NCBI GenBank assembly: GCA_914767715.1
Contig: OU612072.1
Location: 14,074,001 to 14,138,000 of the forward strand
DNA length: 64,000 nt
Direction: 5' to 3'
Source: Membranipora membranacea
Taxonomy: Eukaryota; Bryozoa; Gymnolaemata; Cheilostomatida; Membraniporidae
Shown here piece by piece: positions 24,301-39,300 of this stretch (position 1 is the stretch's first letter; each line of letters starts with the position of its first letter). The notes below the pieces were generated by a model that had not been told where the DNA came from, ran no database searches, and worked only from the letters and a program-made list of their open reading frames with translations. The translations under genes and the position numbers were made by a program.

Positions 24301-27300
24301 CGCACCCGATCCACTGGTCCCTGCGGCGTGACCAGTGGATCGGGAGCAGCTCCAACTGCAGGCAAACAAACCAAACTTGGTCTAAGTTATAGTGCATTAG
24401 TATAACAGTACTGAGACAAGGTATCAAAATAAAAGCAATAACATAATTCTAGAATAGTGCATTGTGGGATAATTATGAACCATTAGTTAGCAATAACATA
24501 ATTCTAAAATGGTGCATTGTGGGATAGTTATGAACCATTAGTTAAGTTATTACCTACCATTTCCAAGAAACCAAGTTGTAGAAGGTTTCAAAACTGTTGA
24601 TATTATAAAACAAAACACGACAAATGATCTCATCATATCCACCATTCTGCCGTATTCGTGTTAATGCAGCTGGATAGCTTTTAGAAATGCTCTTTATGTA
24701 TGACCTAATATTTGCTTACCTATGTGTATAATCTATCTAACTTGTGGACGTAACAGTATATATAAGAACATATGGTGCGATATATTGATGCTTTTGAGTC
24801 TGAAGTCAGCCAAGCTTATGTAATTGCCGCGTCAGGCAGCATTGTCCATAAATAAACCTAGAATCAGTTGCTATCTCAATAATAACACTGGCATCATACA
24901 TAGATATAGACAATTGCTCAAACTATGCCCTGGTCACTGATATTGATAACGAAATTCCACTAACAGCAACCTGTGCGAAGTTGGAGCGCACTAATTGCCA
25001 CGTGAGGCAGCATTGTCCGCAAAGAAAGATGTATCTTTTACTATATCAATAATAACACTGACTAAATAATATTATCACAGAGTAAGGACATATGTCCTTA
25101 ATCTATGATATTGGCATTTCAAAAGGATATTGATATTGAAATGCCACTGACAGCGACCCGGGCAAAGTTTGAGCGCCCAAAAAAGTGAAACAACTTTTCC
25201 CAGGATTGCCATTAGTGGCATTTCAAAAGGATATTGATGTTGAAATGCCACTAACGAAAAACCTGGACAAAGTTTGAGGACTTAATGAAAATGAAGATAG
25301 GAAGTATACAGATGCCAATATCCTCAATATTTGACCTCATGTACCTGTGTTGTTTCCACCTTGTCTGTGACGCATGAGAACAATTGATAGCTGTGATCTG
25401 TCACTACCTTTTCTTTGAACAATAAAAAGATGACAGTCATGAAAGACTTCCCTAAATATCCGAAATCAATTAAACGTTGTCTTGTCAAGCACAAAATGTC
25501 AATCTAACGATTTTCGGCTATTATAAGCAAAAACAATGAGATGCATTGTTAAAAAAGCGGATAATGAAAAACATCCAAGTCATAGAAAATTGATGTTAGA
25601 TTAAGAGGCATTTGTTGGTAAACAACACAAGATAGAACTGTGGAACTGTAAGAAAAAACTATTTACATAACAAACAATTTTGTTTTGAGATAACTCTTTA
25701 AAGTTGAAATACTTGTGTTTTTACAAAAGTTTCAAATTTTTAAAAAATAGTGCCCTTCCGTCCACAGGTTTTATATATTTTTGAAACAAAGTATTTTATT
25801 TTTCAATTTTGCTTTTGATCAGGGCGACTTTCTGTATTATCTTATGCTAGAGTTTCAAAAGTCAGATTACAAACTTTGCTAAAACTAGGAAAGGATATAT
25901 CACGTTAATGTCTCCCAGCTACCCCCAACCCCCTCTTACCTCCTATCCACCATGCTGCTGTAATCTTAACCACAGCCACAGCTACCTGTATCCTCAACGG
26001 CAGCGTAGAAGTCATAATACCGCTCTTCGATAAATCCTGTTACGCAAGAAACCAAAATTTTTGCTGCAAGGAAGACTATAAAAAAATCTATATTCTGATC
26101 CACGAGGTAAAATGCAGTGTTATGTTTTAACTCAAATTGTGACAAATACTAGCAGTAATAATATCGTTCATTGAATTTGAAAATATTAAAAAACTGTTAT
26201 TTGATTGGTCAGTGAAGCCCATGAAAATGAATAAATCTTTAATTCGGATAGGATCGCTGTCTGAATAATTGATTTTAATTTTACAATGCCATTCATCTTA
26301 CCTGAGCAAGAGGAACAACTCTAGAAAAAAAAATAGAAGAATAAGAATTTATTACCCACGGGGTTTATTAATGGAGGAAATTTACATCGATAAAAAAAAA
26401 TTCAAAAAAGTGGTGTGGCACTCACTCTTCATGCATTCACAAAAACTAGATAGCATAATTTTACAAAAAAGCTGTTGGCTTACTTTGCAGTGTGGCACTT
26501 TGGTATTAAACAATTTTTATTACCGGAGAGAGATTTGACTTTTTTCATCGTTGAAATCTTTCATAACTACAGCAGCAATTACTGCCTGGCTATAAATTGG
26601 TCTGTTGGTATCCTAAATTTTAGTAGGCTGCATTTTGATTGATTGATTGATGACCATCGCCTAGTCTGAACCCCCTCCCCCAGATTCTTAGCCCCGCCCA
26701 ACAGCCCCCTGTTGCCTGATATTCCATTTGACAGCTAAGCACACATGTTCGGGAGGCAAAAAAAATTCATGTTTTTTATTTGTCATCTTACATCTATTAT
26801 TTACTGTACCATCAGTGTTTTAAAAAGTGCATACATACCTTTTTCTTTATTCAACACCCCACATGAACCAATGACATAGTATAAATTTCAGCTTCTCATT
26901 GTGTCATAAAAATCATTTGGGATGCCACTGATGACATTTGTAGCAGTGGCACCCAATAGATTTTAATGCTGGAAGGCAACTCAATAACACATTGAAATTG
27001 AGATTGCAACTGTGTTGTTTTTCAATGAGAAAAGGGTAGATACGTACTTTTTAGAATGCTGTTGGCAAAGTCTAAACTGTGTGTAAGAAGGTTAACCCAG
27101 ACTCTTAGACTGCTTTGATTATACTATATTATGTTATATTATATTAAATTATATAATATTGTATTGTATTTTAATATTGTATTATTATTTTATATTATAT
27201 TAAATTGTATTATATTATATTGTATTATATTATATTATATCATCATATTATATTATATTACATTATATTATAAGTGCCTTCATAACAAACATCTTTGCAC

Positions 27301-30300
27301 TGAATTATGACTGATCATTGAATGAGGAGTGGGAGGAAGCATAGTCTTCCCAACATGATCTCCATGGAACCTACAGGATTGAGTATAATTATTATATTTA
27401 ATCCTGTAGGTTCCGGGAAGACGTGTCAAACTCAAATCATGATATCATTGTCTGTCAAAGTGAAAAGTCGAAGAAAGTTATCATTGGGCTTACTGGGAAT
27501 TCCAAAATGCTGCATTGTGGGATATTTAGTAACATGCCCTTGCATGAAGTTAAAATTTGCTGCTATGCCATTGAGACTGGTAGATTGTTTAGGCCTCTCA
27601 GTAAGAAAACTTTTTTTATTATGTATTACAATGACTAGAAAAGTTGCACATCCGATTTCCATTGGAATAGTAAAATTAAGTCCGATTAAGTCAGTTTCTT
27701 TTGGTCTTGTTTGCTTTCTCTTGGGTTGTGGCATTGGGATACTTTTTGTTAGGCTTAACGCAGTATACAACGAAAAATGCTATTCAAAAAGAAACAATGA
27801 ACTGGTTGCTGTAGAGATTAAAATCTTTGTAAATATTATAAATATTGTATGAATTTGTTGAATATGAAATTCATTCAAATTAATTTATATCAAAAATAGT
27901 AAAGATTTTAGCTTTGATTTATGCTTTTCCTTTGTACCACCGCCCTCCTTCCTGTAAGGTATTCCTGAGTGAATTGAACAACAAGGAGACCCAGCGCCAT
28001 TATTCGTTATGAGCGTTATTTTTATTCCAGGAAACTATTTTAGATAAAGCATGCTTTTTAGTAAAACCCTCAGGGAGAAAAGGGGGAGCTTATGTATTGA
28101 ATATTGAAACAAATAACTAGCACCTTTTATGAGCTGAGGTGATGATAAGAAAAGACTAAGTACTATTATATTAATACTGATTCTTTTCATCCCGTCCCTG
28201 GCCCTTATGGGATTATTTGATAAGGAAACAAACAAAAGGCCTATCTATTGTTAACATATTAACATCTACAAAAACCTTGAACATTTTTTTCTCTAGGGTC
28301 TCACGAAATGCTGGCTTTATCTTGCAGTCTCTGCGATAAAGACAGCCGGCTTTTTATTTGGATTTAAATCTTTTGTTTTATCAAAGCCTGTGGGATGGAC
28401 GTAAGACATTGGAATATTCATGAGTCTTTTTATTCATAATTCAGTTACAACTGTCATTCTTCGGTGAATGCTTGAGAACATTTGTAGACTAAAAGGGCCA
28501 ATCCAGAGCAAGATTACATAATGTGTTGGCTCTGATTGCCTGTAGGGTTAGGGAGTAGCCAATTAGAAGTGCAAATTCACCTAAAAATATAATAAATAAT
28601 TTTATAATTTGCACCAGGCACTTATTTCTGCAAACGAAAGTCAATTTCTAACCTTTGTTAATCGGATAAACAAAAAAAAGTTTTATGCAACTGAAAATCG
28701 ATAAATGGATGATTGTAATATAAAATTTTGATGATAATTTGTTTACATTTAATGAGCTTTAAGTGTCTAATTTCCTTTATAATCTACTAAGCTTTTAACA
28801 AATTAAAATTTAAAATTTATTTTGTAAAATTCATTGTTGGTTAGTCTAGTCTCTTTACTCTCCTCAATGACACTGAAATAGCAAACAACACATTGTTCAC
28901 ATTAACCTGCGGTACCTGTTAATTTTTGAGTTTCTTAGCCTTCACTGGAAAAGTTCATTGCCCTGCTAAGCTCGCAAAAGGTTCAAGCAAACAAAAAATT
29001 TAGTGCCATTAATCTGTTGATAGGGATAAAATGAAAGCAGCGAGGTTAATGGAATATATAATGATATTCACCAAATTAATTCTGCAGCTTTGAGTTACCA
29101 TCAGCATACAATAATACCCTGTCTTCAGGTGCCTATACCATGTAAATAAGATGAAGTATAATAATGGATTTTACTAGACCTGTTTAAACTGATTGTGTAG
29201 CTAAATAACGCAAAAAATCTAAGATTATGTTAGAATGAACCATCAGTGTGTATAGCTTAGCTTATTTCTGAGGAATGGAAAGCATAAATTGAAGCTTATT
29301 GAAATCACGAAGCAAAATATGTATATGACATTATTAGATATAACCTTGAGCAGAAAATATATAATATCCAAACAAGTTCGTAGAAGTATCATTAACTTTG
29401 TTAGCTGGAAAGTTCTTGCTGTCACACCTTGCGCCCTAATATATTTTTGAGTTTGAGAAGCACTTTTTCATAATTAAAAAAACATGGTGTTTTGGTAAAG
29501 GAATTCTCACATTGCCAAAACACCAATGTTTTTTCTTTTAGAAAAAGAGCTCAGCAAACTCAAAAATATTCCGCAAACTTTTCCCATACGGAGATGAATG
29601 AGCTATAGCACCAACTCCTAAACACCCTTTTATTAGCACATGCACAAATCAACTGCAAACAGGGGCCCAGGAGTTGTCTTGCCAATAAACAAGGGAAGAT
29701 AAAACGTGATAATCATAATCGTTTGATAACCCTGAGTCATCTTAGGCTTACTTCCTTACTTCCTTACTGATTACATCCAATTGTTTATATTGTTGTACTC
29801 ATGCGATAACGTTGAATAACATGGTGTATTGCATTATTGTTTGCAGTTTGGCTGCTGCATGTCAGAATTTGGAGGCTAAGATTGAGAAAGCAGCAGCTCA
29901 CACTCAGTCAGCATGTGACAGTTTGAACTCTAACCTTGAGAGGATACGGAACTTAGGTCAGCAGATCAAACAGACAGATGCTGCCACTGCCTCAGAGGAG
30001 CTCGATACTCAGCAAGAAAGACTACAGAGCTATAAGGTATGGGGTGTATTCTTAATCTGCTGCTGAGTCTTAATTGTGTAGGTGACCCTTTCCTTTCGAG
30101 ATTTAGGATAATGAAACAGATTGCTACAACCTCAAGAGCATAAGAGCAAGGTGATAAACATGATGGAAGCGATAAGATAGGTTGTCCGGGGGGGGGGGGG
30201 GGGGTCGGGGAGGGGGAGTCACATATCACACCCTTCCCAACCACACCACCTGTCACAAAATGAAGGTTATCTCAAACAAACGAATTTGATGATGATCAAT

Positions 30301-33300
30301 CCGACTTGATTAAAAAGGTTGATTAAAGGTTGATTAAAATCCGATGTCTTATCACTTAGTGACTAACAAGGTATATTACTCATGAAACACTATGGAATCC
30401 CTTTCTGTGTTGCGCACTGAATTATTGATGTTAATATCTTGCTGCATCTTCGTTAGAAATAGTGATCTAAGAAAGCAGTGCTTGTGAACTTAGAACTCAT
30501 TTCAACCACCTGAACTATCCTGCTTCTTCTTGTCTATTGGGAAACAGCATTAACATTCTATTAGCCCATACATCCTACATCCACAGATTCAATTCCTCAT
30601 ATATTCAACTTCAATTACACAATCAGGACTTTGATCATGATCCTAATAGCCAATTAATTTATTTCGATTTTAGGATGAATTATCAAGGCTGTACCAAGCA
30701 TCAAATGAAATTGTCGCCTCATTCAAAACTACAGCGATGCCACCAGATGTCACTAGCGCAATGAATAGTATACAGAATGAAAATGAGGCTGTACTTGATG
30801 ATGTACAACTCAGGCTAGGACATACAGAAAGGTAATGACATATACCCAGGTTCAATTATCCTTATCTTGAGAAATGTTTACAAGTTTCATGTTGGATATT
30901 TTTCCACTGTTTTATTTTCTTACTTTCTTACTAGAACAACTAAGATGTAATTATTTTTGATCTGAGGATGGCTTTTGTCTTGAGGGCATAAATGAACAGA
31001 TTGAATTGTCAGATAACTCCAAGTAAATAACCGTAAGCTTCAAACAAAACATGCAAAAGTGAGAGGGATTCAACATCTATTCTGTTCTGCTAATTTAAGT
31101 TTCTATTATTGGTTGCTCATTTTCTCGGATAATTATTAGAGGAAAATTTTTCGAGGTAATTACATAGAGATGATATATTTTCCTCTACTTTGCATGCCGT
31201 AGGTTAATGAAGCAGTGGGATGTTGTTAACACCATGCAGCAGGATTTAGATAAATGGATGAGTAATACTTCTCAAGCTCTGTCCAGTGAGGTAGTCGATA
31301 CTCAAGTGGCTCAGTCACAACAGGTATATGTCATATTGAAAAAACTCGGCAATTACTTTTCTACGATTGGGAGATATCTCCACTAACCATAGCCCTTTGC
31401 GAAAGACTAAAATAATGATAAAGAAAATGACACGCCGCATCCTGAAGCACGGTGGCGCCAGGTTGCTCTCTGTTTGCAGGCAGGTTGGAGCACACCTGGG
31501 GGCCGACCAAACCCCAGTTATTGATAAACTGCAGTGGGTTTCGAACCCTCGACCTTCAACATTTGCGTGCCAAAGGAACGGCGCTCTTAACAACTGAGCC
31601 ACCTCCTACTCCTAAGAAACCTGTCTCAATTTTGTGCTAATGTAATTCCAAGAAGCCATTATGGTCGGATGGCCATCATGAATCCACTCACTCACAGCGA
31701 ACTATAACGGGATGTTTCCTATGGAATTATTGTATGCTTTACCTACTGAGTTTTTGACAGATAACATGTATAAAATTCGAAGTTAATAGATTCTCAATTG
31801 CAAGAATTTAACATGGTTCATCATGTTTTATATTTTTTTGTGACATTGTCACTGAGCTTTTACCAAAAGATTACTATGGCTGTTGAATTCTTTATAATCC
31901 GTGTCAGCTTTACACCATCAAAATAATTTAATTTGTAAACAGCATCAATGAATCAATTATCTCCCCTTCACAATTGGTAAGATAACTCCTAGTCCTTTTC
32001 CGTAAGAACATAAAAGAGCCTATTGGTCTAACTCATAATACTTTTTGGTTCATGTCACTTGCAGGACTCAATTTGATCTTAAGGCTCATCTAAACCTGTC
32101 CACCTCATGGATATTTGCCATTATGATAATTTTATAGGCAGTTGGTCAGGATTTGCAAAGTTAGTGACCATCGTTGCCAATAGTTTATAATGACACAAAT
32201 ATTTAGCATCCTGACAAGTTCTCTTACACCTTCACATGAATGTTTGCAATAGTCAATAAATAATATAATAAAATGTTAGAATAAATGACTATATATAATG
32301 AATAATAAATAAATAATGAACAAATATAATAAATAATAAATAAATAGTAAATAAATAATAAATAAATAACTGATTAATAAATAATTAATAAATAACAAAT
32401 AAATGATAAATAAATAATAAATAAATGATATATTTAAGATTATATTAATCAACTTAATAATAAATAAATAACTAATAAATAAAAATTAATAAATAATAAA
32501 TAAATGATAGTTATATAAATAATATACATGAATGCCTTTTTGCTAAATTCTGTAGAGATCACTTGAAGATCATGTAGTTGAGTACACACATAAGTTAGCT
32601 GAGCTGACAGCTAAGTCACATGACTTAGAGTCAGCGGCGAGCACACCACAGAGTCAGCGATTACTGGAGAGCGTAACTCACTATCAGAAGAATCTTACCG
32701 ACATCAAACAAGGTTAGTTAGCAGTAAAGTCTAAGTGCACAGACTGCTCAGCTGCAATGCAAGTTAGTGGCGTTACATTATCAACCACCAATTTTTGATA
32801 ATGTAATGCCACTGGCTCGTATTGCAGTCATCATTCAATACTATGGATGTATTTAGGTCAGCAAGACTGCAACTTAAGATTTAAGTCAGCTCATTTACTA
32901 GATTAAGCAAACCCCCTATACCAAAAAAATATGTAATGCCGGCGTGTTCATCTTGCCTTGTTCCGCCCACAATCTGAATTCAGCAGTGAAACTAAAAAGC
33001 ATATTTAGATCTAATAATATGGCTATAAATATCGGGACAACTTAATGGTTTAGAAAAGTTGAGAAGATTTTTTCCATCGGAGCTAATCGCTTCAACTTAC
33101 TGTCTTCGGAGACTATTTAAAATTTGCCACAGTGCTCTAAATTAGACTGAGACCTTCAATATGATCTCAATATGGGGAGGGGCTACTTTAGCTTAAACTA
33201 AACACCTTTATACATTACCTTCTCACTTTATCATGATAGCCAGTGACTGCAGGCATAGGCTCCACACATTAGCGCCTGAGAGGCAGTTGTCACAATGTAG

Positions 33301-36300
33301 ACATTCGAGTCGACTGGAGGAAAATTTTACATCAAGGCAAACACTGCGAAACGCAGAAAATTCTTCTCTTCATGGTGCTACGTAATTTGTATGTTCTCCA
33401 GTTTTATTTTTTACTGAAGCTCGCCAACTGTTTTATGTAATACCCCAGGGTATTATAATAGTTGAATACATAATTTGTATTCCACTGTTATAATACCCTG
33501 GGGTAATACAGATTTATTTAATAAATCTGTAAAAGTAAAAAATTTCCTCCTACAGATCTAGATAAGCGACGTCAACATGTAGCCGAGCTCCAGCAGGAAG
33601 AGGAGACATTCCACACCGATCTGGAGGAGGTGAGCAGGATGATCTCTGAGCTGGAGCATCTCACCAGATGTGAGATCTCTGATGTCAACGTGGAGAAATG
33701 TGAGCAGCTCTCTACTACCTACCAGGTAAATCAGTAAATCAGATCTCTACTACCTACCAGGTAAATCAGTAAATCAGATCTCTACTACCTACCAGGTAAA
33801 TCAGTAAATCAGATCTCTACTACCTACCAGGTAAATCAGAATTTTTACATCAAACGAACCCGGAATGTTTTTATTTTTGAGCTGATTTTTTATTTAAATA
33901 TTTGTTGAGGTTTTCTAAAAGTTTAAAATAAATTTAAAATAACTCATTGACCACACATACATTATAATAGGTATAGAAAAACTACTTGAATAAAAGATAT
34001 GTGTGTAGGATGGTACATACGACATAGTCAGTAAATTGGGCCATTTGGTAACTTTATGCTTGTGCAAATTGTTATCCTGCGGGCCAAGGTGAGTCAAGTG
34101 GTTCATTTTAAAACTGTTGCTATGGGCCAGTTTGCACTTTTATGAGTAGTCTGTAACTGGTAAAAAAGGCATCGAGCCCCTAGACTTGATACTATTTTTT
34201 GTTTTAACTAATTCTATGGCGTAGTCACATGCCTTACATCTGTTTACATTAAATTAAATTCAGCTTCACAAAATTTTTAATTTATGCAATGATATTTTAT
34301 GGCCAGTAAACTGTAGTACTTTACACATTAAACTTCATGAAACGAAATGCAATAGATACAAATACAGAAATGTGCAACCATATTTGCTATTGCAGGATGA
34401 GTTGAGGAAGGTTCCTGAGATAGAGCAGAAGTTGAATGACTTGGTTACCCTGTCAGTAAGACTTGGTGACTCGTCACATCACTCAGACTCAGTGACTCGG
34501 GTACTCGACCTTAAGAAAGACTGGAGCGCTCTCAAGTCTCAAGTCACTCAGCAAGCAAACGCTCTAAAGGTATCAGGGCTTAACTCTAAGTGATGAAATC
34601 GTGAGATGGGGCTCTTTCAATTAGAATGAGCGATGATTTATTAAAGAAAATTATCACATTGCTCAAAATTATCGCTCTCTTTTTATTTCAATTAGATATA
34701 TCTTTTCCCAAATCGCTCACTCGGATATGTATAGTTTCATTATTGAGTGAGCGTTTTGAGAGCGAGACCCCGGCTCTGCTTAGAGTACCAATATTAAGTT
34801 TTCTCATTGTCTACATTTGCTGTTGCTATTTGCATGATGTTTTTAAAATTATTGAGCCAGTTGATCTACTAACAAACTTCGTCCCTCCGATAGACTTAGA
34901 TATAAAGTAGTATGTTAGTATATTAGGTCTATGATCCCTCCCAACCAATCTGGTTTATTTGATGGTTAAATTTTAGGATACAACCCGAGTGTTATTGTCT
35001 GCCCCTGCACCTGCTGTCGTGTCACATGATGAGTGGAAGACAACTACCGAAGCTTTAGAGGCTGATACAGAAGACAACCTGAGAGAGTTACAGCAGAGGG
35101 TGGATGGTAGTCAGGTAAGAAAAAGGGTAAGAATGTGGGTGGGACAGATCCCCCCCCACAAACTGTTGCATTCTCTAAATCACAAGCAATGTCTGTTTGA
35201 TCGTAGTTACAAAAGGCTAGTCTCGCAAGACGATGCATTGGCTCTGATTGGCTTACTGATGGGCTTTTTTCCCACCCAACAGCCAAATATATTCACAGCC
35301 ATCACATTGGCTAAATCTCACAGGCCCCATGAGATTGGGCAAAGTTATGCGGTTATAAGGTTTGCAGGATAGGGCTAGTCAATTTGACTTATATACGCCT
35401 AATTTGACCCTAGGGGAGTAAATATAATTTATAATTTAGTGTCACTTGTCAAGCTACCCAAAGACCAAAAAGGTGTTATCACCAGCAGGTTTTGTGACAT
35501 GTGAAAGGAACATCTGAGAATCTGAAATTATTATACATTATTCATAATCATAACCGTATAATATGAATATGATTCATAATATATCATATAAATATATTAT
35601 AATATATTTTCAAAATCCTAAAATATAATATGGCAACCTCAATAAAAAATGCTTAATAAATAATGATTAACTTCATGATAATTAAAAATTAATAATAATC
35701 AGATGGCAGTTATGTTTATATATACGGTATATCTCTTTGGCAGTTGCTGCACACAGATGACATCATGTCGCAGCTTAAGTTATACGATAATGAAGACGTC
35801 AGACTGAAGGTTGTACACGATAAAATTGAAGATCTCAATGTCAGGAGAGAACAACTTCAGTCTGCCAGTGTCGACCCTCTCATGCTCAAAGACTGGGCCG
35901 GACAGATGCTGGTAAGTTAATTATATTTTATATATATATATATATATATAGTTGATTACCACACATGTAAGTCCAACTTACGCCCTTACCACACAAATAC
36001 CAGCCTAAGTTGTCGGCATCGTACTCAGTTCCATTGTTATTGTGAAGCAAGAACTTATGACACGCAACATACATTCTTGATTTAAAAATAACTTATACTG
36101 GTTCTTATGCGGGTTTTAGCAATGGAGGGCAGTATTTTGCTCCTTGAATTCGCTGCGTTGAAAGTGTCAATGACAATATTGTCAATGAGCGCTCAATGAT
36201 ATCAATGCATAGATTGTATATATTTTACCATTTACCTGCTACTGTTTTGGAAATGAGTTTCGACTCGCTTCTCAAAGGAATCAAGTGGCGTGAATCGGAA

Positions 36301-39300
36301 GTGTAGTGAGGACGCGATAGTTTATTAGCATGAAAAGGCCTTTATTGTTGTTTCCAGAGCTTGCACAAAGTTTCCCCTTGAATCAAATCTCAAGTCACAA
36401 CCCGACTACAACTCCGTGCACATGTCTGTTGACTTGAAGCTCCAAGTATTTTTTTATCGACCCAGATCTTTTGTTATATGTACATGAGTAAATTTTTATT
36501 GGTCTCAGGTGCCAATTTGAAATTAAAATTATAAATATTTTCCACTGTAGAAGATCGACGGTGAGTTGAAACAACTCTACATGAAGTCTGATGAAGGCAT
36601 GAAGAGAAAATCTACTATTATAGATAAAGCACATAAGCTGGCACAGGAGGGTCTAAAGCGAGAGAAAATGTGAGCATTACTTTAATCAAAATACGTTAAC
36701 AGTTATTTACTGATTTTATGGTCATTATGCTGTCAAACAGTTCAAGTTCAAGGTCGCTTTCTATGTGTGATATCAGTTGGCCAATCTAATGATCAGCTTC
36801 AACCCATTATTTCTTCGATCAGTTTGATCGTGAATAGCCAATGTGTGGGGTATGATATTATTGGCTTCACCTTGGATAGCCATGGTAACTCTCAAAAATT
36901 CATTGATGAATTTAGTTACCCTGTAGTTCAACAGCTTTGATGGTTTCAATTAGTCAAATTAACAGTAGTGCAGAGTGCAATCCTCACAAACTACTTCAGG
37001 AAAAGCATTTTGATTGGATGCCACAGCGCTTACAAAAAATTAGGAAGAAAGTGAAAATTGTCAGTCAGATATAAATTTAATCGTGTTTGCATTCAGGGAC
37101 GATCCGGTGGCGCCCCTTCCCTCACAGATGTTAGATCTGAGTATGGACTCGGAACAGTATATATCGGAGGCTGCTGGTGACGTAAAGTCATCAGCACATG
37201 TCACACAGAGACCTCTACTAAGTCAGGACGAACATGCTGCTAAACTATTCAGTGTGCAGAGGAGCGCGGAATCTAATAAGGTAAATATTTAGTTCACTTA
37301 ATTCAAACCTCTGGGGACCACAAAAAATTGTCCTTATTAAGCAGAGTTTGAATTAAGTGACATTAGAATGTATTGAGATCTGGCTGAAGGGACCAATTTT
37401 TGTTGTCGGAATTAACAGGAGTTTTGAATTATAAAGTTTGAGTTGACCAGCTTACGCTGTATAGAATGGTATACATGAGGCCAAGTTTGATCCAAGTTGC
37501 TTGCAGTCGAATTTGCTTCTTCTCCACGGGGGAGTCACTATCAGTGGAGGGAAGAACCTCGGATTGCAGGCAAACCGGATCAATTTGGATCTAAGCTTAC
37601 ATCTTGAGCAAAAGTGGAAGGATTTGTTGAGATAGATTCAACATGGTCACTAGGTGATCAATAAGAGCTAATATTAAGTTTGATAAAAAGAGGTTGCGTA
37701 CTAGTTTATACTGTAGTACTGTACTTAGTACTTAGTACGGTCCTACAAATCAACTTCTCTCTGCCTGAGAGGAATCAAGTACTTGGGGTCCAGTACATAA
37801 TCTCTGATTTCGACTTAATGATCCCTTGCTGAAAGAGTGCACAATTCCGTCACAATCTTTATTTCAAAATCTACAATATCAGCACGCTTTTCGGCCTATT
37901 GGCTAAGATCAAAGTGTCACTGCCAACGGCTGATTAGTGCCAGTATCAGTTTGGCAGCTTGCTGCGCACTCAAGTTCAGGAGGTCTTTTTATGGCCTCAC
38001 ATCTAGGATACATACTAGTTTTCTTGGATGTATCACATTCTCAGTATGGGGATTTAGGGCACCTTGCGTCCCTCTTTAGGGGCAGCCCAATCTTTTGTTT
38101 CTTACTGAACAGCAACATTAGCATGTGTTTATTGATCTGTGAACTCTGTTATGCTAGGCCGAGGCACAGATGCAGGCCTTAATCAGTGAGCACGAGGGGC
38201 TGCAGGCTACTCTAGCTGATGTGAACAGACAGGTCAGTGCCTGGACATGGACACTAGACCAGGATCACCACACTCAGGCAGAACTTAGCAACACTGCAAG
38301 AGAAATTCAGACTGCCAAAGCTAAACTAGGTATGCTCTCAGTAATATGATGATGATAATAATAATTTATACTTTGTTTACCTAACCAGTATATCATGTGA
38401 TACCGATGCGGTTATGGTGTAGCCTACATAAAATATGCATGAAATAATTGTATGTGTCAGTAGTCTCTATAAAAAAATGATACTAAAGATTACAATATTA
38501 CATCATCACATCAAATAAGCTAAGTGTATGGAACAAGACTTGTTCATTAGAGCAGTTCAATGCTGGAGTGTTATTTTGCCAGCGGCACTGTTTTTGGGTA
38601 TGCTAACAATATTGTCAGCTATGCTAGTTTGCAAAGGAAATCTGGTATTGTTTGAATCTTTCACCGCGCTAAATGCAGCGAAGACAACCTTTTACTGTAT
38701 ACAGCTCCGATTTTAGGCATACCGTCATTAGGCATTACATTCATTGTACCTTCATTACATTACATTCATTACCGTCATTAGGCATACCGTCTTCACCGAT
38801 TTCAAGATCATACCAGTGCAATGTGTGTGAGGCTCCCAGTGTTCTTCTGGGAGACCAAAGGTTGCTAAATTATGGCCACTTGGTTAATACTGAACATTTT
38901 AACCAACAACCATTTAATGAAATATGAGTATAGATATGAAGACAGCAAACTTAATTATTGCTGTAGACATTTCCACTATTCTAGGGACTGAATACCTTAA
39001 TGTCTAAAGATTTGAGACCATCTTTTGAATGTGTTTCAACCCCTACCAGATCCTTTTCTGAGACTCCAATGTTCCAAAGTTTAATTCCTGTGCCATTTAC
39101 ACTAAAACAGCACATTGACATGGGATGGATATGGAATTGGCCAACTCCACACTTGCCAATCTGCTGGCTCCCATTGTCTTGTCTGAGGGCCAATCAGATC
39201 AAACACATGACTCCTCCATAATGCACTGTTGTTACCATAAACATAATAAATACCTTTTATATTTGTATATTTATTATAAATATTTATTATTTTTATTTAT

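Larger units (their letters stand above)
16890..29846 (+). other. 12.96-kb intron hosting gene 3
   Basis: This is by far the longest intron of the gene. It contains gene 3 on the opposite strand (19421-24645), palindromic elements at 17221-17342, 27344-27421 and 29440-29570, MITE-like elements and AT-rich tracts. No + strand exon is needed, since exons 18 and 19 join in phase. From 17350 to 19400 and from 27900 to 29400 I see only non-coding sequence, apart from a family G element near 28518. Confidence 0.75.

Noticed and set aside
27322-27852. 176-codon + strand ORF in the 13-kb intron
   Set aside because: It starts inside a hairpin repeat, has no domain-like pattern, and its composition matches the AT-rich intron. 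No splice or promoter signals support it.
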